A stretch of 64,000 nt of DNA from Trichocoleus desertorum NBK24 (GTDB lineage: Bacteria; Cyanobacteriota; Cyanobacteriia; FACHB-46). Position 1 is the first letter of the stretch; every line of letters starts with the position of its first letter. The position numbers and the translations under genes are program-made. Below the pieces are notes generated by a model. The model saw nothing but the letters and a program-made list of their open reading frames with translations. It was not told the origin of the DNA and searched no databases. Below, in pieces: positions 1 to 9,351 of the stretch. Location: assembly GCF_030409055.1 (NCBI RefSeq), contig NZ_CP116619.1:2432628-2496627 (forward strand), read 5' to 3'.

Positions 1-1224
1 TACCCAAGCTTCGGAAGCAGAGGCGATCGTACTGGCTGCTTCACGATTTTGATTGAGAGTCTGCTCCGCTTCATCCCTTGCCTGTTGTAGGGGAGCGAGA
101 CTTTGCGTCCCTGCGATTTGCTCTTTAGCCAGGTTCTCCAGGGTTTTGAGGTATTCCTGGCTTTCCTGCTGAGTTTTAGTTAGGTTTGCCGCTGTTTCTT
201 GGCTCGCCTTGATTAAATCCTGCTGCTGTCGTTGCAGTTGCCGCAGCTCAGCTTCACGAGTAGCAAGGGTGGCTTGGAGGGCGAGTTGTTCTTCCTCACC
301 CAGTGCTTTCACTCGACTGTTGAGTTCTTCTAGTTCTGCCGTGGCTTGTTGCACTTCAGCCGTAACCGTGGTTAATTGGGCAGCTAATTCTGTAGTCTGG
401 CGAGCGCCTGCTTCAATTTGTTGATGGAGTTGTTGTGCTTGTCGCTGTTGAGTCCGCCAAGCCAACACGCCTTCCCACTGTTCTTTGGCTTGCAGGTCTT
501 TGCGTAATTTCTGATATTTCTCGGCTTTGACACGGTCTTGCGCCAAGCGATCGCGCTGCACCACTAATTCATTTTCGACAATGCGAAAGCGGTCTTCTCG
601 TTCTTTAACCGCATCCAGCTTGTCTTTGGCTTGAATAATCTTGCGATCGAAGGATGCTACCCCAGCCAGCTCATCAATAATGGCTCGACGTTCGCGGGGG
701 TTCATCGAAATGATGCTGGTCACGTCCCCCTGGAGCACTACGTTGTAGCCTTCGGGGTAAATCCGCAGCCGATTTAGATGCTCGTGCAGTTCGGTAAGGG
801 TGCAAGGCTCCCCATTAATGTAGTAGTTGGAGGTGTAGGTGCCCTGCTGCGTCACCCGGAGTTTCCGCATCACAGTCCAATCACTGGACTCCGAGCTTTG
901 TAGCTTAAACTTGTTCTCCGAGTTAGGGTTCTCAGCCGCTAGATTCGAGAGTTCGTCTTCTAGATCAAAAGTGACAGTTACACTCGCTTCGACGGTAGAG
1001 CGTCCCCGTGCAGTTTGCTGGTTGTTCACCAAGTCAGGCAGTCTCTCAGCCCGCATGCCTTTGGAACTAGACAAACCCAGGGCAAACAGCAACGCATCTA
1101 GAATATTAGACTTTCCCGATCCGTTCGGTCCCGAAACCACAGTAAAACCAGGGAGCAACGGAACTGGGGTCGTGCCGCCAAAAGATTTGAAATTAGAGAG
1201 TTCCACCCGCTTGACGTACACCAC
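1..1224 (-). CDS. smc: Chromosome segregation protein SMC, N-terminal part (runs off window)
   Basis: This is the ATPase head and first coiled coil of the SMC subunit, which compacts and segregates the chromosome with ScpA and ScpB. The protein begins [17 protein letters not shown] and has a Walker A motif GPNGSGKS at about residues 32-39, followed by [11 protein letters not shown], typical of SMC heads. The later part is rich in Gln, Glu and Ala, as expected for the coiled-coil arm. I placed the start at the GTG at 1224 because the family starts with M-V-Y-(V/I)-K-R; a second GTG lies one codon later. About 408 of roughly 1,200 residues are present; the hinge and C-terminal head lie outside the window. 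Confidence 0.93.
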   Translation of the reverse strand, partial: MVYVKRVELSNFKSFGGTTPVPLLPGFTVVSGPNGSGKSNILDALLFALGLSSSKGMRAERLPDLVNNQQTARGRSTVEASVTVTFDLEDELSNLAAENPNSENKFKLQSSESSDWTVMRKLRVTQQGTYTSNYYINGEPCTLTELHEHLNRLRIYPEGYNVVLQGDVTSIISMNPRERRAIIDELAGVASFDRKIIQAKDKLDAVKEREDRFRIVENELVVQRDRLAQDRVKAEKYQKLRKDLQAKEQWEGVLAWRTQQRQAQQLHQQIEAGARQTTELAAQLTTVTAEVQQATAELEELNSRVKALGEEEQLALQATLATREAELRQLQRQQQDLIKASQETAANLTKTQQESQEYLKTLENLAKEQIAGTQSLAPLQQARDEAEQTLNQNREAASTIASASEAWV

Positions 1225-1410
1225 TAGCGAAGCTTCTAGTAAGTACAAATTTACTAACTACTGTACCAGATGAGAATCACCAGATGACAATAATGTCCAA
1301 CAGAGTAGCACGAGCCTCTTTAGAAGCAGTCAAAAATTCAACAACTCTATATTGCTCTTGCTCAATACTCGATTAAATAGTCGGCATGTCTGTTCAGATT
1401 GAAAATTCTC

Positions 1411-1458
1411 CAAGATCGATCTTGATCTTTTTTGATCTAATAGATTATTATCGATCTT
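1411..1458. promoter_or_regulatory. Cluster of AAGATC/GATCTT half-sites, candidate operator
   Basis: A 14-bp perfect palindrome (CAAGATCGATCTTG, 1411-1424) is followed by further GATCTT-like half-sites at 1424-1429, 1434-1439 and 1453-1458. The last ends ten bases before the ATG at 1469. The density and position suggest an operator for the downstream gene or cassette. A T6 run follows the palindrome, so a weak terminator is an alternative reading. Confidence 0.35.
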
Positions 1459-1468
1459 AAGTTCATTC

Positions 1469-2032
1469 ATGAATCGGATTACTGATATGGCTACTGATTA
1501 CTCTAAAGAGTCTTTCTTAAAGTTTTTGGATTATCTAGTAGATCGAGGTTTGATCAAGTATCAAACCGTAAGAGGTTGGCGTTCTGCGGCTTCTAAGCTT
1601 TTGAATGATCTTTCGGATGCTGAAGAAGCTGATGTTCGAACTATAGATCTTGAGTTGGCTGTACACAAAGCAGCAAATCGAGAGCCAGGATTGATATCTC
1701 CACAGTCGCTCAAAACCTACCAGCAACGCATTGCGATTGCAATTCAGGAATTTGTTGCATGGCGCAGCAATCCCGCTGGTTACAAACCTCGAAGCTCAAA
1801 TGGGCAAACAGGTACTAACAAATCTGTTGAGCGACTAGTAGTACAAGAGCGCTCGATCTCAGAAAAGCACGAAAGAGAGAATCTAATTCTTCATAGTGGC
1901 CTAACGCTGTCTTATCCGCTGCGGTCTGATTTCCTAGCACAGGTTGTTATACCTCGTGATTTGAATGTTGTAGAAGCTAAGCGCTTAGGAGCCTTTCTAT
2001 TAACAATTGCTGTTGACTATCAACCTGAGTGA
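1469..2032 (+). CDS. Hypothetical protein with integrase core-binding (SAM-like) helical domain
   Basis: A 187-residue protein of unknown function. Residues about 12-98 look like the SAM-like core-binding domain of tyrosine recombinases: a helical stretch with FLDYLVDRGLIKYQTVRGW, then SPQSLKTYQQRIAIAIQEF. There is no catalytic domain after it. A basic Ser/Asn-rich linker leads to a C-terminal segment, about 138-182, with the pattern YPLRSDFLAQVVIPRDL and VVEAKRLGAFLLTIA, which I know only as a recurring segment in uncharacterised proteins. The ATG at 1469 has little Shine-Dalgarno sequence; the Met at codon 7 (1487) is an alternative. It opens a small cassette with the toxin and antitoxin genes downstream on the same strand. 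A DNA-binding role is inferred. Confidence 0.6.
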   Translation: MNRITDMATDYSKESFLKFLDYLVDRGLIKYQTVRGWRSAASKLLNDLSDAEEADVRTIDLELAVHKAANREPGLISPQSLKTYQQRIAIAIQEFVAWRSNPAGYKPRSSNGQTGTNKSVERLVVQERSISEKHERENLILHSGLTLSYPLRSDFLAQVVIPRDLNVVEAKRLGAFLLTIAVDYQPE

Positions 2033-2096
2033 GAGAGCGTGACCCACAACTCAAACTAATTCAATAGTTGCCAAGTAGTTAATTGAGATCAAAAAT

Positions 2097-2510
2097 ATGC
2101 AGAGTGAACCACCTGACCAGACATTTCCCGAACCTATAGAACTAGAGCAACAGGATGGGGAAACTATTGTGCGGATCGAGCTTACTCCTGAATTCCAGCA
2201 AAATCTGCGCAAATTAGCAAAGCGCTATCGAAATATTAGGTTTGATATCCAGCCTGTTATCCAAGAAATACAGATTGGGAACTTGATTGGCGATCGCCTG
2301 ACTAATACCGGTAAAGATTACGTTGTCTTCAAAGCTAGAATTCAGAACCGGGATATTCAAAAGGGTAAAAGTGCTGGCTATCGTTTGATTTATCAACTTG
2401 AATCGTCAACAAGCGTACTGCTTCTAACGATTTACTCAAAATCAGATCGGGATGATATTAGCGCTACCGAGGTTCGCGCTATCTTAGACAAGTTTTACGA
2501 AGGCGATTAA
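2097..2510 (+). CDS. RelE/ParE-family toxin-like protein
   Basis: A 137-residue protein with an acidic 30-residue N-terminal extension and then a RelE/ParE-superfamily fold. The core starts at VRIELTPEFQQNLRKLAKRYRNI, and later has the conserved KGKSAGYRLIYQL and LLLTIYSKSDRDDIS signatures seen in cyanobacterial type II toxins. RelE-type members cleave ribosome-bound mRNA and ParE-type members act on gyrase; the sequence does not tell which applies. The likely antitoxin lies 81 bases downstream instead of upstream, which is the reverse of the order I would expect for this family. Confidence 0.75.
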   Translation: MQSEPPDQTFPEPIELEQQDGETIVRIELTPEFQQNLRKLAKRYRNIRFDIQPVIQEIQIGNLIGDRLTNTGKDYVVFKARIQNRDIQKGKSAGYRLIYQLESSTSVLLLTIYSKSDRDDISATEVRAILDKFYEGD

Positions 2511-2591
2511 CTAAATTCAGCATTCTAAAAATTGTGTAATGCTTTTGAGAGTCAGTTATCCTGAATCTTATACAAGGTTAGGGGTAGGCTG

Positions 2592-2846
2592 ATGAGAGCG
2601 ATCGAGGTGACGGGCACTGTTGATGAACAAGGGAACTTGTCTCTTCATCAGCCAATTCCAAGGGCTGCTCATGGCCAAGTGCGTATCATCATTCTTTATC
2701 CTGAGTCTGCTGAGGAACAAGTTGACGACCCAGACAATATCTCCACTGAGGAAGTCAAGGCAAGTTTACGACGAGCGCTGCAACAAGCTACATCAGGGCA
2801 GCGATTGCCTCTTTCCCAAATGTGGGAGGGAATCGATGAAGAGTGA
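2592..2846 (+). CDS. Antitoxin-like small protein, partner of RelE-type toxins
   Basis: An 84-residue acidic protein. The N-terminal half (MRAIEVTGTVDEQGNLSLHQP, then VRIIILYPE) is a short beta domain. The C-terminal half has EEVKASLRRALQQA followed by SQMWEGIDEE, the ending typical of cyanobacterial antitoxins that usually precede RelE-like genes. It presumably binds and neutralises the toxin encoded at 2097-2510. An overlapping +2 frame reads through the same stretch but has no family resemblance. No toxin gene follows it, so either the pair is rearranged or this antitoxin has lost its original partner. Confidence 0.7.
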   Translation: MRAIEVTGTVDEQGNLSLHQPIPRAAHGQVRIIILYPESAEEQVDDPDNISTEEVKASLRRALQQATSGQRLPLSQMWEGIDEE

Positions 2847-2951
2847 GCTATAAAGCATTGCTAATTACTATTGAACTACCGTTACAACCTGGGTACAAAG
2901 CGAAAAGCGATCGCCCCTCTGATTGCTCCCAATCTTCCAGTCACATAGCTT

Positions 2952-4847
2952 TTAACTTTCAGCTAAGAGAATGATGGTGTCTTGAGACGAAAAGGTGATG
3001 GGTTGGTCTTTTTTGGGGTTGATTACCACACCATAAGCTCTAGCCACATTATTAGAATCGGCTTTGGAACGGTAACCGATCGCCGATTCTCCTCGTTGTC
3101 TGGCTGCCTCAACCACGGTGTAGAAATTCACAGGTTGCGCGATCGCGACATAATCATCCACTGGCTTCAGATAAATCTCGGAGCCTTCTGGGTTGAACAA
3201 GTCCGCAAATACAGCATTTAAGCTTTTTTGTTCTGCCACTTGAGCCAGCATCCGACTGATGATCTGCTCACTAATGACAAAATCATCGGGCCGCGCTACT
3301 TGGGCTAAAGCTTGGTTCCGTACATCCAGAATTTCTGTAACGATTTGGAAGTCGTGGTTGTGGCGATTAGCGATATCCCGTAGGTGCAGCAGTCTGACAA
3401 GCGTTTCGGCATCTGATTCCTCAGGATCGAGATCCGGATTGCACAAGACCACAACATGATCATAATGAGTCAAGTTCAGGCTCTCCAAGACTCGCCGATC
3501 GGTTGGGTCTCCGGAGCGATACTGCATCGTTTGTCGCTGCAACTTAAGAGTTTCCGCAGAGAGATCAACCTTGGCTTCCGGAAACCCAGGAGCAACGGTC
3601 ACCGTAGAACCAGGGGCAACGTATTGATCGAGCTGCTGAATGATTTCAACCACGCGATCGTTCCAACCCAAAATCAAGGTGTGCTCCGCTGCGGCAGACT
3701 GGCGCTCCTTCAACCGAATCACTTGTGAATTGATGGGCGGCTCCGAGTAGCTGGAGAGTCGCATAGTATCGTCATCTTCGCTAATCAAGATCAGGTGTTC
3801 GCCTGATTGGAGCAGTGTTTCTACAGGGGGGTTGAGCTGAATCGTGCCATCAGTATGTTTAATCCCAATCACCGTGGAATCGTTGTAAGCCAGAAGCGCT
3901 TTACCATAAGGCTGTCCTTGCAGCGTTGGCTCGGTTCTGAAGTAAATTTCGTTGCCGCTGAAATCGAGCAAGTCCATGTAAACAATAGACAAGCCCGATT
4001 GCCGACAAGTTTGTACCACGATGCGCGAAATTAAATCGTTGGTCAGCAGTACCTCTACTTCGTTCTGTCCTACTAAGTTAATGACATCCAGGCTCTTGGG
4101 ATTCTGAACCTGGGCCACAATGTGATAGGGCTGAGGTAGCGATCGCGGAATATTAGTGATGGCAAGCAGAGTCTTAACGAGTTGTGTATCCGCCCGTTGA
4201 TTATGGGGGCTGAGAATAATGATGGAGCGAGCAGTCTGAATACTCACCATACCGAGGTCTGCCATGCTGCTAGGACTACCTGTACGACAGACCAGGCGAA
4301 TCCGAGGCAGTTTACCCAGCGTATCGGCCAAGGCAATATCCATCTGCATCTTGTCTTCTTCACTCAAGATGACAATGCAGGTATCCGGTCGATTGGCATT
4401 AGCTAGAGCTAGTTCCAAGATCAGCGTGAAGACTTGAAGCGACCAACCCAAAATCACAATATGGTCAGTTTCAATGACCCGCGATCGCCCTTTGCGGAGG
4501 TCTTCGAGCTTGGTGTCAATGCCGCTACTGAGCAGACCAATCAGAGTACTGACTACAAAAATGCCGCCAAAGGTGACAAACAGCATCGTGAGGCGAAAAA
4601 CCCAGCCTGTGTCACCACCGACTGTGCCTGAGTCTAAAGTTCGCATCAACACTCCCCAGGCGGCTTCGGGGAGACTGAGGCGATCGCCACCCTCAGGAGC
4701 AATCCCTGTCAAGCTAACTAGGAATGCCATCAACAGGATAAATGCCAGAGAAACCAACGCCAGTCCACTAATGAGGGATACGGTGCCTCTGGACATGAAG
4801 TTGTCGAATCTGTAGCGCAAGCGGTCTGTGATGGCAGTCTTGCCCAT
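2952..4847 (-). CDS. CASTOR/POLLUX-type ion channel with RCK-like domains
   Basis: A 631-residue membrane protein. TM1 spans about residues 24-47, a loop and pore-like segment with DSGTVGGDTGW about 72-82, and TM2 about 83-108. Two cytosolic RCK/NAD-binding-like halves follow, each opening with a (I/L)VILGW or LILGW strand, near residues 129 and 391. This is the layout of bacterial relatives of the plant nuclear-envelope channels CASTOR and POLLUX, which conduct cations. The physiological ion in cyanobacteria is unknown. The gene stands alone; upstream is a 314-base gap and then an IS element. Confidence 0.85.
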   Translation of the reverse strand: MGKTAITDRLRYRFDNFMSRGTVSLISGLALVSLAFILLMAFLVSLTGIAPEGGDRLSLPEAAWGVLMRTLDSGTVGGDTGWVFRLTMLFVTFGGIFVVSTLIGLLSSGIDTKLEDLRKGRSRVIETDHIVILGWSLQVFTLILELALANANRPDTCIVILSEEDKMQMDIALADTLGKLPRIRLVCRTGSPSSMADLGMVSIQTARSIIILSPHNQRADTQLVKTLLAITNIPRSLPQPYHIVAQVQNPKSLDVINLVGQNEVEVLLTNDLISRIVVQTCRQSGLSIVYMDLLDFSGNEIYFRTEPTLQGQPYGKALLAYNDSTVIGIKHTDGTIQLNPPVETLLQSGEHLILISEDDDTMRLSSYSEPPINSQVIRLKERQSAAAEHTLILGWNDRVVEIIQQLDQYVAPGSTVTVAPGFPEAKVDLSAETLKLQRQTMQYRSGDPTDRRVLESLNLTHYDHVVVLCNPDLDPEESDAETLVRLLHLRDIANRHNHDFQIVTEILDVRNQALAQVARPDDFVISEQIISRMLAQVAEQKSLNAVFADLFNPEGSEIYLKPVDDYVAIAQPVNFYTVVEAARQRGESAIGYRSKADSNNVARAYGVVINPKKDQPITFSSQDTIILLAES

Positions 4848-5161
4848 TATGATAATGATTCCTTAACGGCTATGAGAGGGGGCTGACACAGTGGGTCTAA
4901 AAAATTAAGTGCTGCCTGCTTTACAGGTGCCCTAGAAGACCAACGGTATAAAAAAGTATTCCCTGTATCACGCCCATTTCCACGTAGTTAAGGCAATTCT
5001 TGAAAGTTTGTAATGCTCTTTTGCGCTCAGGGGGTGAGAGCGATCGCAGTTTTCGCCGTGGTGCCTGGGGTAATTCGGCTTAGGCTGCTGTTACATTAGC
5101 TAACCTTAGTTGTCTACCCAGACTGTCTTAATTGGCTTAATCTCCTAACATAACTAGCTTA
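4848..5161. other. Intergenic gap between channel gene and IS630 element
   Basis: No gene is supported here. It should hold the leftward promoter of the channel gene and one HIP1 site. Its right end (5133-5161) corresponds, on the minus strand, to the original last codons and stop of the cold-shock/nuclease gene, now separated from that gene by the IS insertion. Confidence 0.5.
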
Positions 5162-6290
5162 TACCAATTCAATTTAAAGGTGCATAGAATTAAGAAGAAG
5201 AATTAACTGACTCTGAGCAATCATGGCACGCCCCTTTCACGTTGAAATTCAAGAGAGTGTGGAGTATCTCGAAAAGAGCTTGCACCAAGCCCGAAGAGTG
5301 AGCCAAAAAGAGAAACTACAAATGCTGTGGTGGCTCAAGAGTGCTCAAGTGCAGCAACATCAAGAACTTGCTCAACGCTTGGGCCGCAATCCTTCAACCA
5401 TTACTCGCTGGCTGCAACAGTATCGCCAAGGAGGTATCAGTGAGTTGCTGCGCCTCAAGAAGTCACCGGGTCGTCCACCAGAAATGGATGATGAGATGCT
5501 GCGGCAACTGCAAGAGCGTTTGGCACAACCGGAGGGATTCAAAAGTTATGGGGAGGTCGAACAGTGGGTGCGAAGCGAATTGGGCAAAGCCGTGAAATAC
5601 AAAACGGTGCATAAAACCGTGCGTTATCGGCTGAAAGCAAAATTGAAGGTGCCTCGTCCTCAAAGCATTCAGCAAGATCCGCAAGCAGTCACCTTGTTTA
5701 AAAAAACATCCCCCTTGCCCTTCTAACTTTGCAGAACCTGTTTGGTCAAGGCAAACGGTTGCGGTATTTGTGCCAAGATGAGATGCGCTTGGGACTGAAA
5801 ACGGAGACAGGGCGAGTCATCACTGCTTGTGGAGTGAAGCCGATGGCGAAAGTAGCGTGGAAGCGAGATAACTTCTGGGTCTATGGAGTCGTTGAACCGC
5901 TGAGTGGATGGCACTTTAAGCAGGAGTATACTCAGCTCAACTCTGAGCAGTTTCAATCCTTCCTAGATGCACTTTCAACGGAACTTGGCGAGGATCGGGC
6001 ACTGATTCAATTAGACCGAGCGCAAGCGCATCAAGCTCAGAGTTTGCGTTGGGCAGAGAATCTGATTCCGGTACTGCAACCTGCTCACTCACCAGAGTTG
6101 AATCCAGCAGAACGATTGTGGCAGTATCTCAAATCTCAGCTAGAGGGCGAGCACTTCACAACGATCGCACAGATGCAGAAGCGATTGAGCCAGATTTTAG
6201 GCGAACTCCTTCCCGAACAAGTCGCTTCATTGACCAGTTATGATTTCATTTTAGAAGCCCTATTCTATGCAGCCTTAAATTGAATTGGTA
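5162..6290 (+). mobile_element. IS630-family insertion sequence (element 1)
   Basis: Terminal inverted repeats of 27 bases, 5164-5190 and 6262-6288, match at 25 positions, each beginning CCAATTCAATTTAA from the outside. TA dinucleotides flank both ends (5162-5163 and 6289-6290), the TA duplication typical of the IS630/Tc1/mariner group. The single transposase gene ends inside the right repeat. The element is about 1.1 kb and looks structurally complete. Confidence 0.9.
5223..6283 (+). CDS. IS630-family transposase, expressed by -1 frameshift
   Basis: The first frame (5223-5726, 167 residues) carries the helix-turn-helix N-terminus (LAQRLGRNPSTITRWLQQYRQGG). The second frame (ending 6283) carries the DDE catalytic domain: CQDEMRLGL, LIQLDRAQAHQ and HSPELNPAERLWQYL give the D, D and E. 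The frames join by a -1 shift at seven A residues (5700-5706), which yields LFKKNIPLAL, the sequence expected at this joint for the family. A decayed pseudogene is possible, but the clean frames and shift site favour programmed or transcriptional slippage. The stop lies within the right terminal repeat. Confidence 0.85.
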
Positions 6291-7108
6291 TTACTTGAAA
6301 GATGCTCTGCATCATAACTAAGCTCTCTGCAATGCTCAATCGTAATTGTAATCAAATCTTTTATAGCCACTTCTTTGACTTTAATGGAATCATAGACCAG
6401 AAGTTCACGAGTACTGCCTTTGGTTATGATCCAAACCTGGCGGGATTTACCTTGAATCTGAAGTGTTTTCGATCCCCGTCCGCCATCGGCTTTTCTTGTC
6501 TCAATTGTGAGCTGAGATTTATTACTGAGCTTATGAATGTAATTTTCGATTTGATCCTTCTTATACTCTTCAAAGGGGCTTCTTAGAGTGCAATCATACA
6601 TAACAGCTAAATTCTCTAGGATAAAGAACCCATCGGCTTTTCCCGCCTGAGCATCCCTGCTGTATTGATAGACGGAATGGATTCCAAGCAGTCGCAACAG
6701 TGAGAAGACAGCATCCTCAAAATCGCAACTGTCATTGATCTTTTCTACCGACTTGAGGGAGTCGCCCAATTTTTCTAAGAAGGTTTTGTACGAAGGGGGG
6801 TAGACCTTTAAAGGTTTTGAATTAGTTTCTCCCTGGGAAGGAGGTGGGATAGAAATAACTCTTTTTTCAAACTTGTGTATGTTACGAGCGATCCATTCTG
6901 TCTCTCCACTTTTGCCCTGCCTTGGCTCTAAGAAAAACTCTAGCTCCATTCCTTTTTGTAGTGACTCAAAATCTAGTTCTTCTAAGTCACTCTCAAAAAA
7001 GACAACATCCTTGCCATAGTCGGGAATTGGAGATTTAGGTGCAATGTAGCCTATTCCTTTTTTTCCTTCACTCTTATGAAAAGATTTGACGGTTCCTTTC
7101 TGCTGCAT
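6275..7108 (-). CDS. Cold-shock-domain / PD-(D/E)XK nuclease-like fusion, C-terminus altered by IS
   Basis: A 277-residue protein of unrecognised function. Residues 1-78 resemble a cold-shock OB fold: GTVKSFHKSEGKKGIGYI, DVVFFESDLEEL, KGMELEFFLEP and a closing ARNIHKF. After a Pro-rich linker, residues about 125-250 look like a PD-(D/E)XK nuclease core: F-E131-DAVFSLLRLLG, GKA-D159-GFF, then MY-D172-C-T-L in place of the usual (D/E)-x-K, followed by a helix EEYKKDQIENYIHKL. The catalytic Lys is thus missing, so activity is uncertain. The last four residues and the stop come from the IS630 inverted repeat. Rejoining the flanks gives an original end of SSNKLVMLGD then TAA, so only the tail has changed. 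A role in nucleic-acid sensing or cleavage is inference. Confidence 0.7.
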   Translation of the reverse strand: MQQKGTVKSFHKSEGKKGIGYIAPKSPIPDYGKDVVFFESDLEELDFESLQKGMELEFFLEPRQGKSGETEWIARNIHKFEKRVISIPPPSQGETNSKPLKVYPPSYKTFLEKLGDSLKSVEKINDSCDFEDAVFSLLRLLGIHSVYQYSRDAQAGKADGFFILENLAVMYDCTLRSPFEEYKKDQIENYIHKLSNKSQLTIETRKADGGRGSKTLQIQGKSRQVWIITKGSTRELLVYDSIKVKEVAIKDLITITIEHCRELSYDAEHLSSNTNSI

Positions 7109-7283
7109 AATCTTGCCGTTGCTAAGCCTACTGAAGTTCCTAGAGTTCTAATTCTGTATTGATGCTCTAATGCGTAGCTCACAGTGTTCCCCAAGATTCA
7201 AATGCTCTAAACAGGTTTGCCGCTTTTTTAAGCGTCAGAATAATGAGTTGCCAACGGTTTAGTAAGACTAGCTAAATGGTTAA

Positions 7284-7326
7284 AAAGCGATCGCCCTTCC
7301 CCAAACACAAAGAGCGATCGCCTCGT
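7284..7326 (-). terminator. HIP1-based imperfect hairpin after the PEP-CTERM gene
   Basis: Two GCGATCGC copies, at about 7288-7295 and 7314-7321, form an imperfect stem with flanking CCTT and AAGA bases just past the stop of the leftward gene. The A-rich left side would read as a T-rich tail on the transcript. Because HIP1 sites are self-complementary, this may be coincidental. Confidence 0.3.
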
Positions 7327-8405
7327 TATTTTTAAGGATTAGAAGATTTGCGATCGCGCTTTAGGGATAACGCTGTTGCTGCAACGCCAAAGGCAACTAA
7401 ACCGACTGTGGTAGTGGGTTCAGGGACGCTGATGGAGGCGTAGGTGATGCCGATAGGGCGCTTGAGGTTGGGGTTGGTGGCAACGAAGACAGCGTTAGAG
7501 TTGCCAGGGCTGGGTAAGGGTTGGCCTGTAGTGCCGTCGTAGCGGAGGATAGCTCCGAAGTTACTGTTTAAGAAGTCAAAACCGACAGTGTAGAGTTTGT
7601 TGTCAGGAGCAAAGGTGAGGTTGCCGATGAAATTGCTGCTGCGGGGTTGGTCGTTGTCGTTGAAGGTGGTGTAGCTGGTAGCGATCGTTGATTTGAGTGT
7701 GCCTGTGGCTACGTCATAACTGCGGATACCATTGGCGAAATCGGTAGTGACCAGATCTCCGTTAGGGGCGATCGCCAGTCCTAAGAAACTAACAAAGCCA
7801 AAACTGAGAGGCAGCGGTTGTGGTTGATCCGCAAAAACAGTCGAGGTGGAGCTGAGTACGCCGTTGTTATTAGTGAAGCGCAGCACCTGACTGGGCAAAC
7901 CAGGAAAGTTAGCTGCGATCTCACCAGGTTCTACAGCCCCGTCGTTATCTCCATCGCCTGGAGCTGCAATACTACCCTGCGTGGTGACATAGAGGTTGCC
8001 AGCCGCATCAAACACCAAATCGTTAGGCCCATTCAATCCGTTGGCTTGGCCATTCCCCTCTGCAAACACATCAATGAAAGCTCCTGTTTTGCCGTCATAA
8101 CGCAAAATTTGATCGGTTAAGAAGCTGCTGACGTAAAGCTTGCCATCAGGGCCAAAGGCTGAACCGTAGGGACGAATGAGCGTTCCTCCTTGGCCAAAGC
8201 GACCGAGAAACTGCCCAGTTTTTCCGTCGTACCGCAGAATTGCCCCTGAAAAGTTGTTGCCGCTGCTGACATAGAGATCGCCATCGGAACCAAAGGTGAG
8301 ATCATCCGGGCTAACCAGACCTCCGCTTCCGGCAGCAATAAACTCACCCCTTAGTTTCCCTGTGCGCTCATCAAAGATTAGAACGTTGTTGCCTGCGGTG
8401 TTATA

Positions 8406-9351
8406 GCTTTACGGATGCACATTAGGACAGCTCTTGAAGGCAGCATCCACACAATCGCGAAAGCTATCGAATTCATCCCACCGCTGTCGCATCCAGTTTT
8501 TCAGGACAAACCACCAATGCTCTATCGGGTTGAGGTCTGGAGAATACGGAGGTAAATACCAGATCTCACAGCCCGCCGCTGCTACGATCTCATCAATGCG
8601 CTGAGAGTGGTGAAAGCTAGCATTGTCAATCATGATGGCTGTGCCTGGCTTGAGTTGAGGAACCAGGCACTCCTCCAACCACATCTCAAACAAGTTCTGG
8701 TTGCAAGAACCAACAAAAGTCATCGGAGCAAACAGCTTGCCTTGGTGGAGGGCCGCAATCCAACTCACTCGTTCTGTCCGCTTACCTGACCTCAGAGCAT
8801 AGAAGCGTTGCCCAATCGGAGCGTACCCATAAGCATACTCATCGCGATTGTCGATGCCTGCTTCATCAACATAGACCCTGGCCTCCTCAGGCTTTGTCTT
8901 TAACCGCTCTTGAAAGGCTTGGCGTTTGGCTTCATCTCGTTCTCGATAGCCATAAGTTTTTTTTTACGACTCAGTCCCAGCTTGCGCAGGGCATCACTAA
9001 TATTCTGTTGCGTCACCCCCTCACCCCACAGCTTGGCAAGTTCTGCCTGGGTTTTACCACCATGCTGTTGAATAAAAGCTCGAAAGCGCTCCCAGTCCGT
9101 GATTTTATGTCTACATCCCTGCTGATAATGGGTGATGGCCCCATAATCCCCGGTTTGCCGCTCCCGTTTGAGCCACAGATCCAAGGTATTGCGGCTGATG
9201 TTAAACATCCGGCTAACCGTTGTCTTACGTTCTCCTCGCTTCACCGCTTCAATCGCTTTTTGACGCAGGTCATCACTGTAGGGAGCTGACATAGCCATTC
9301 CTGTACGCTCTTCCACCTCTACTATAGTGTCCTAGCTTGCATCCGTAGTGC
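8406..9351 (-). mobile_element. IS630-family insertion sequence (element 2)
   Basis: Inverted repeats of about 25 bases sit at 8406-8430 and 9327-9351, sharing TACGGATGCA and TAGGACA cores. TA dinucleotides flank both ends (8404-8405 and 9352-9353). The element is 946 bp with one transposase gene and lies inside the PEP-CTERM gene. Its repeats and protein differ from elements 1 and 3, so it is an independent lineage of the family. Confidence 0.9.
8409..9292 (-). CDS. IS630-family transposase, -1 frameshift at A9
   Basis: The first frame starts at MSAPYSDDLRQKAIEAV (9292) and carries a helix-turn-helix (VSRMFNISRNTLDLWLKR). At 8957-8965 nine A residues on the coding strand require a -1 shift, after which it reads KKKTYGYRERDEAKRQAF. 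The DDE core follows: YVDEAGIDNRDEYAYGY, AIMIDNASFHHS and YSPDLNPIEHWWFVLK supply D, D and E. The stop TAA (8409-8411) lies in the inverted repeat. All catalytic segments are intact, so the element could still be active if slippage occurs. Confidence 0.85.

Noticed and set aside
839-1273. Rightward frame of 144 residues overlapping the start of smc
   Set aside because: It is antisense to the conserved SMC head, whose Walker A and flanking sequence are unmistakable on the minus strand.
7332-8105. Apparently complete 257-residue PEP-CTERM gene starting at 8105
   Set aside because: The frame and propeller repeats continue upstream past 8105 to the IS junction, and the signal peptide lies beyond the IS. 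The Met is internal.
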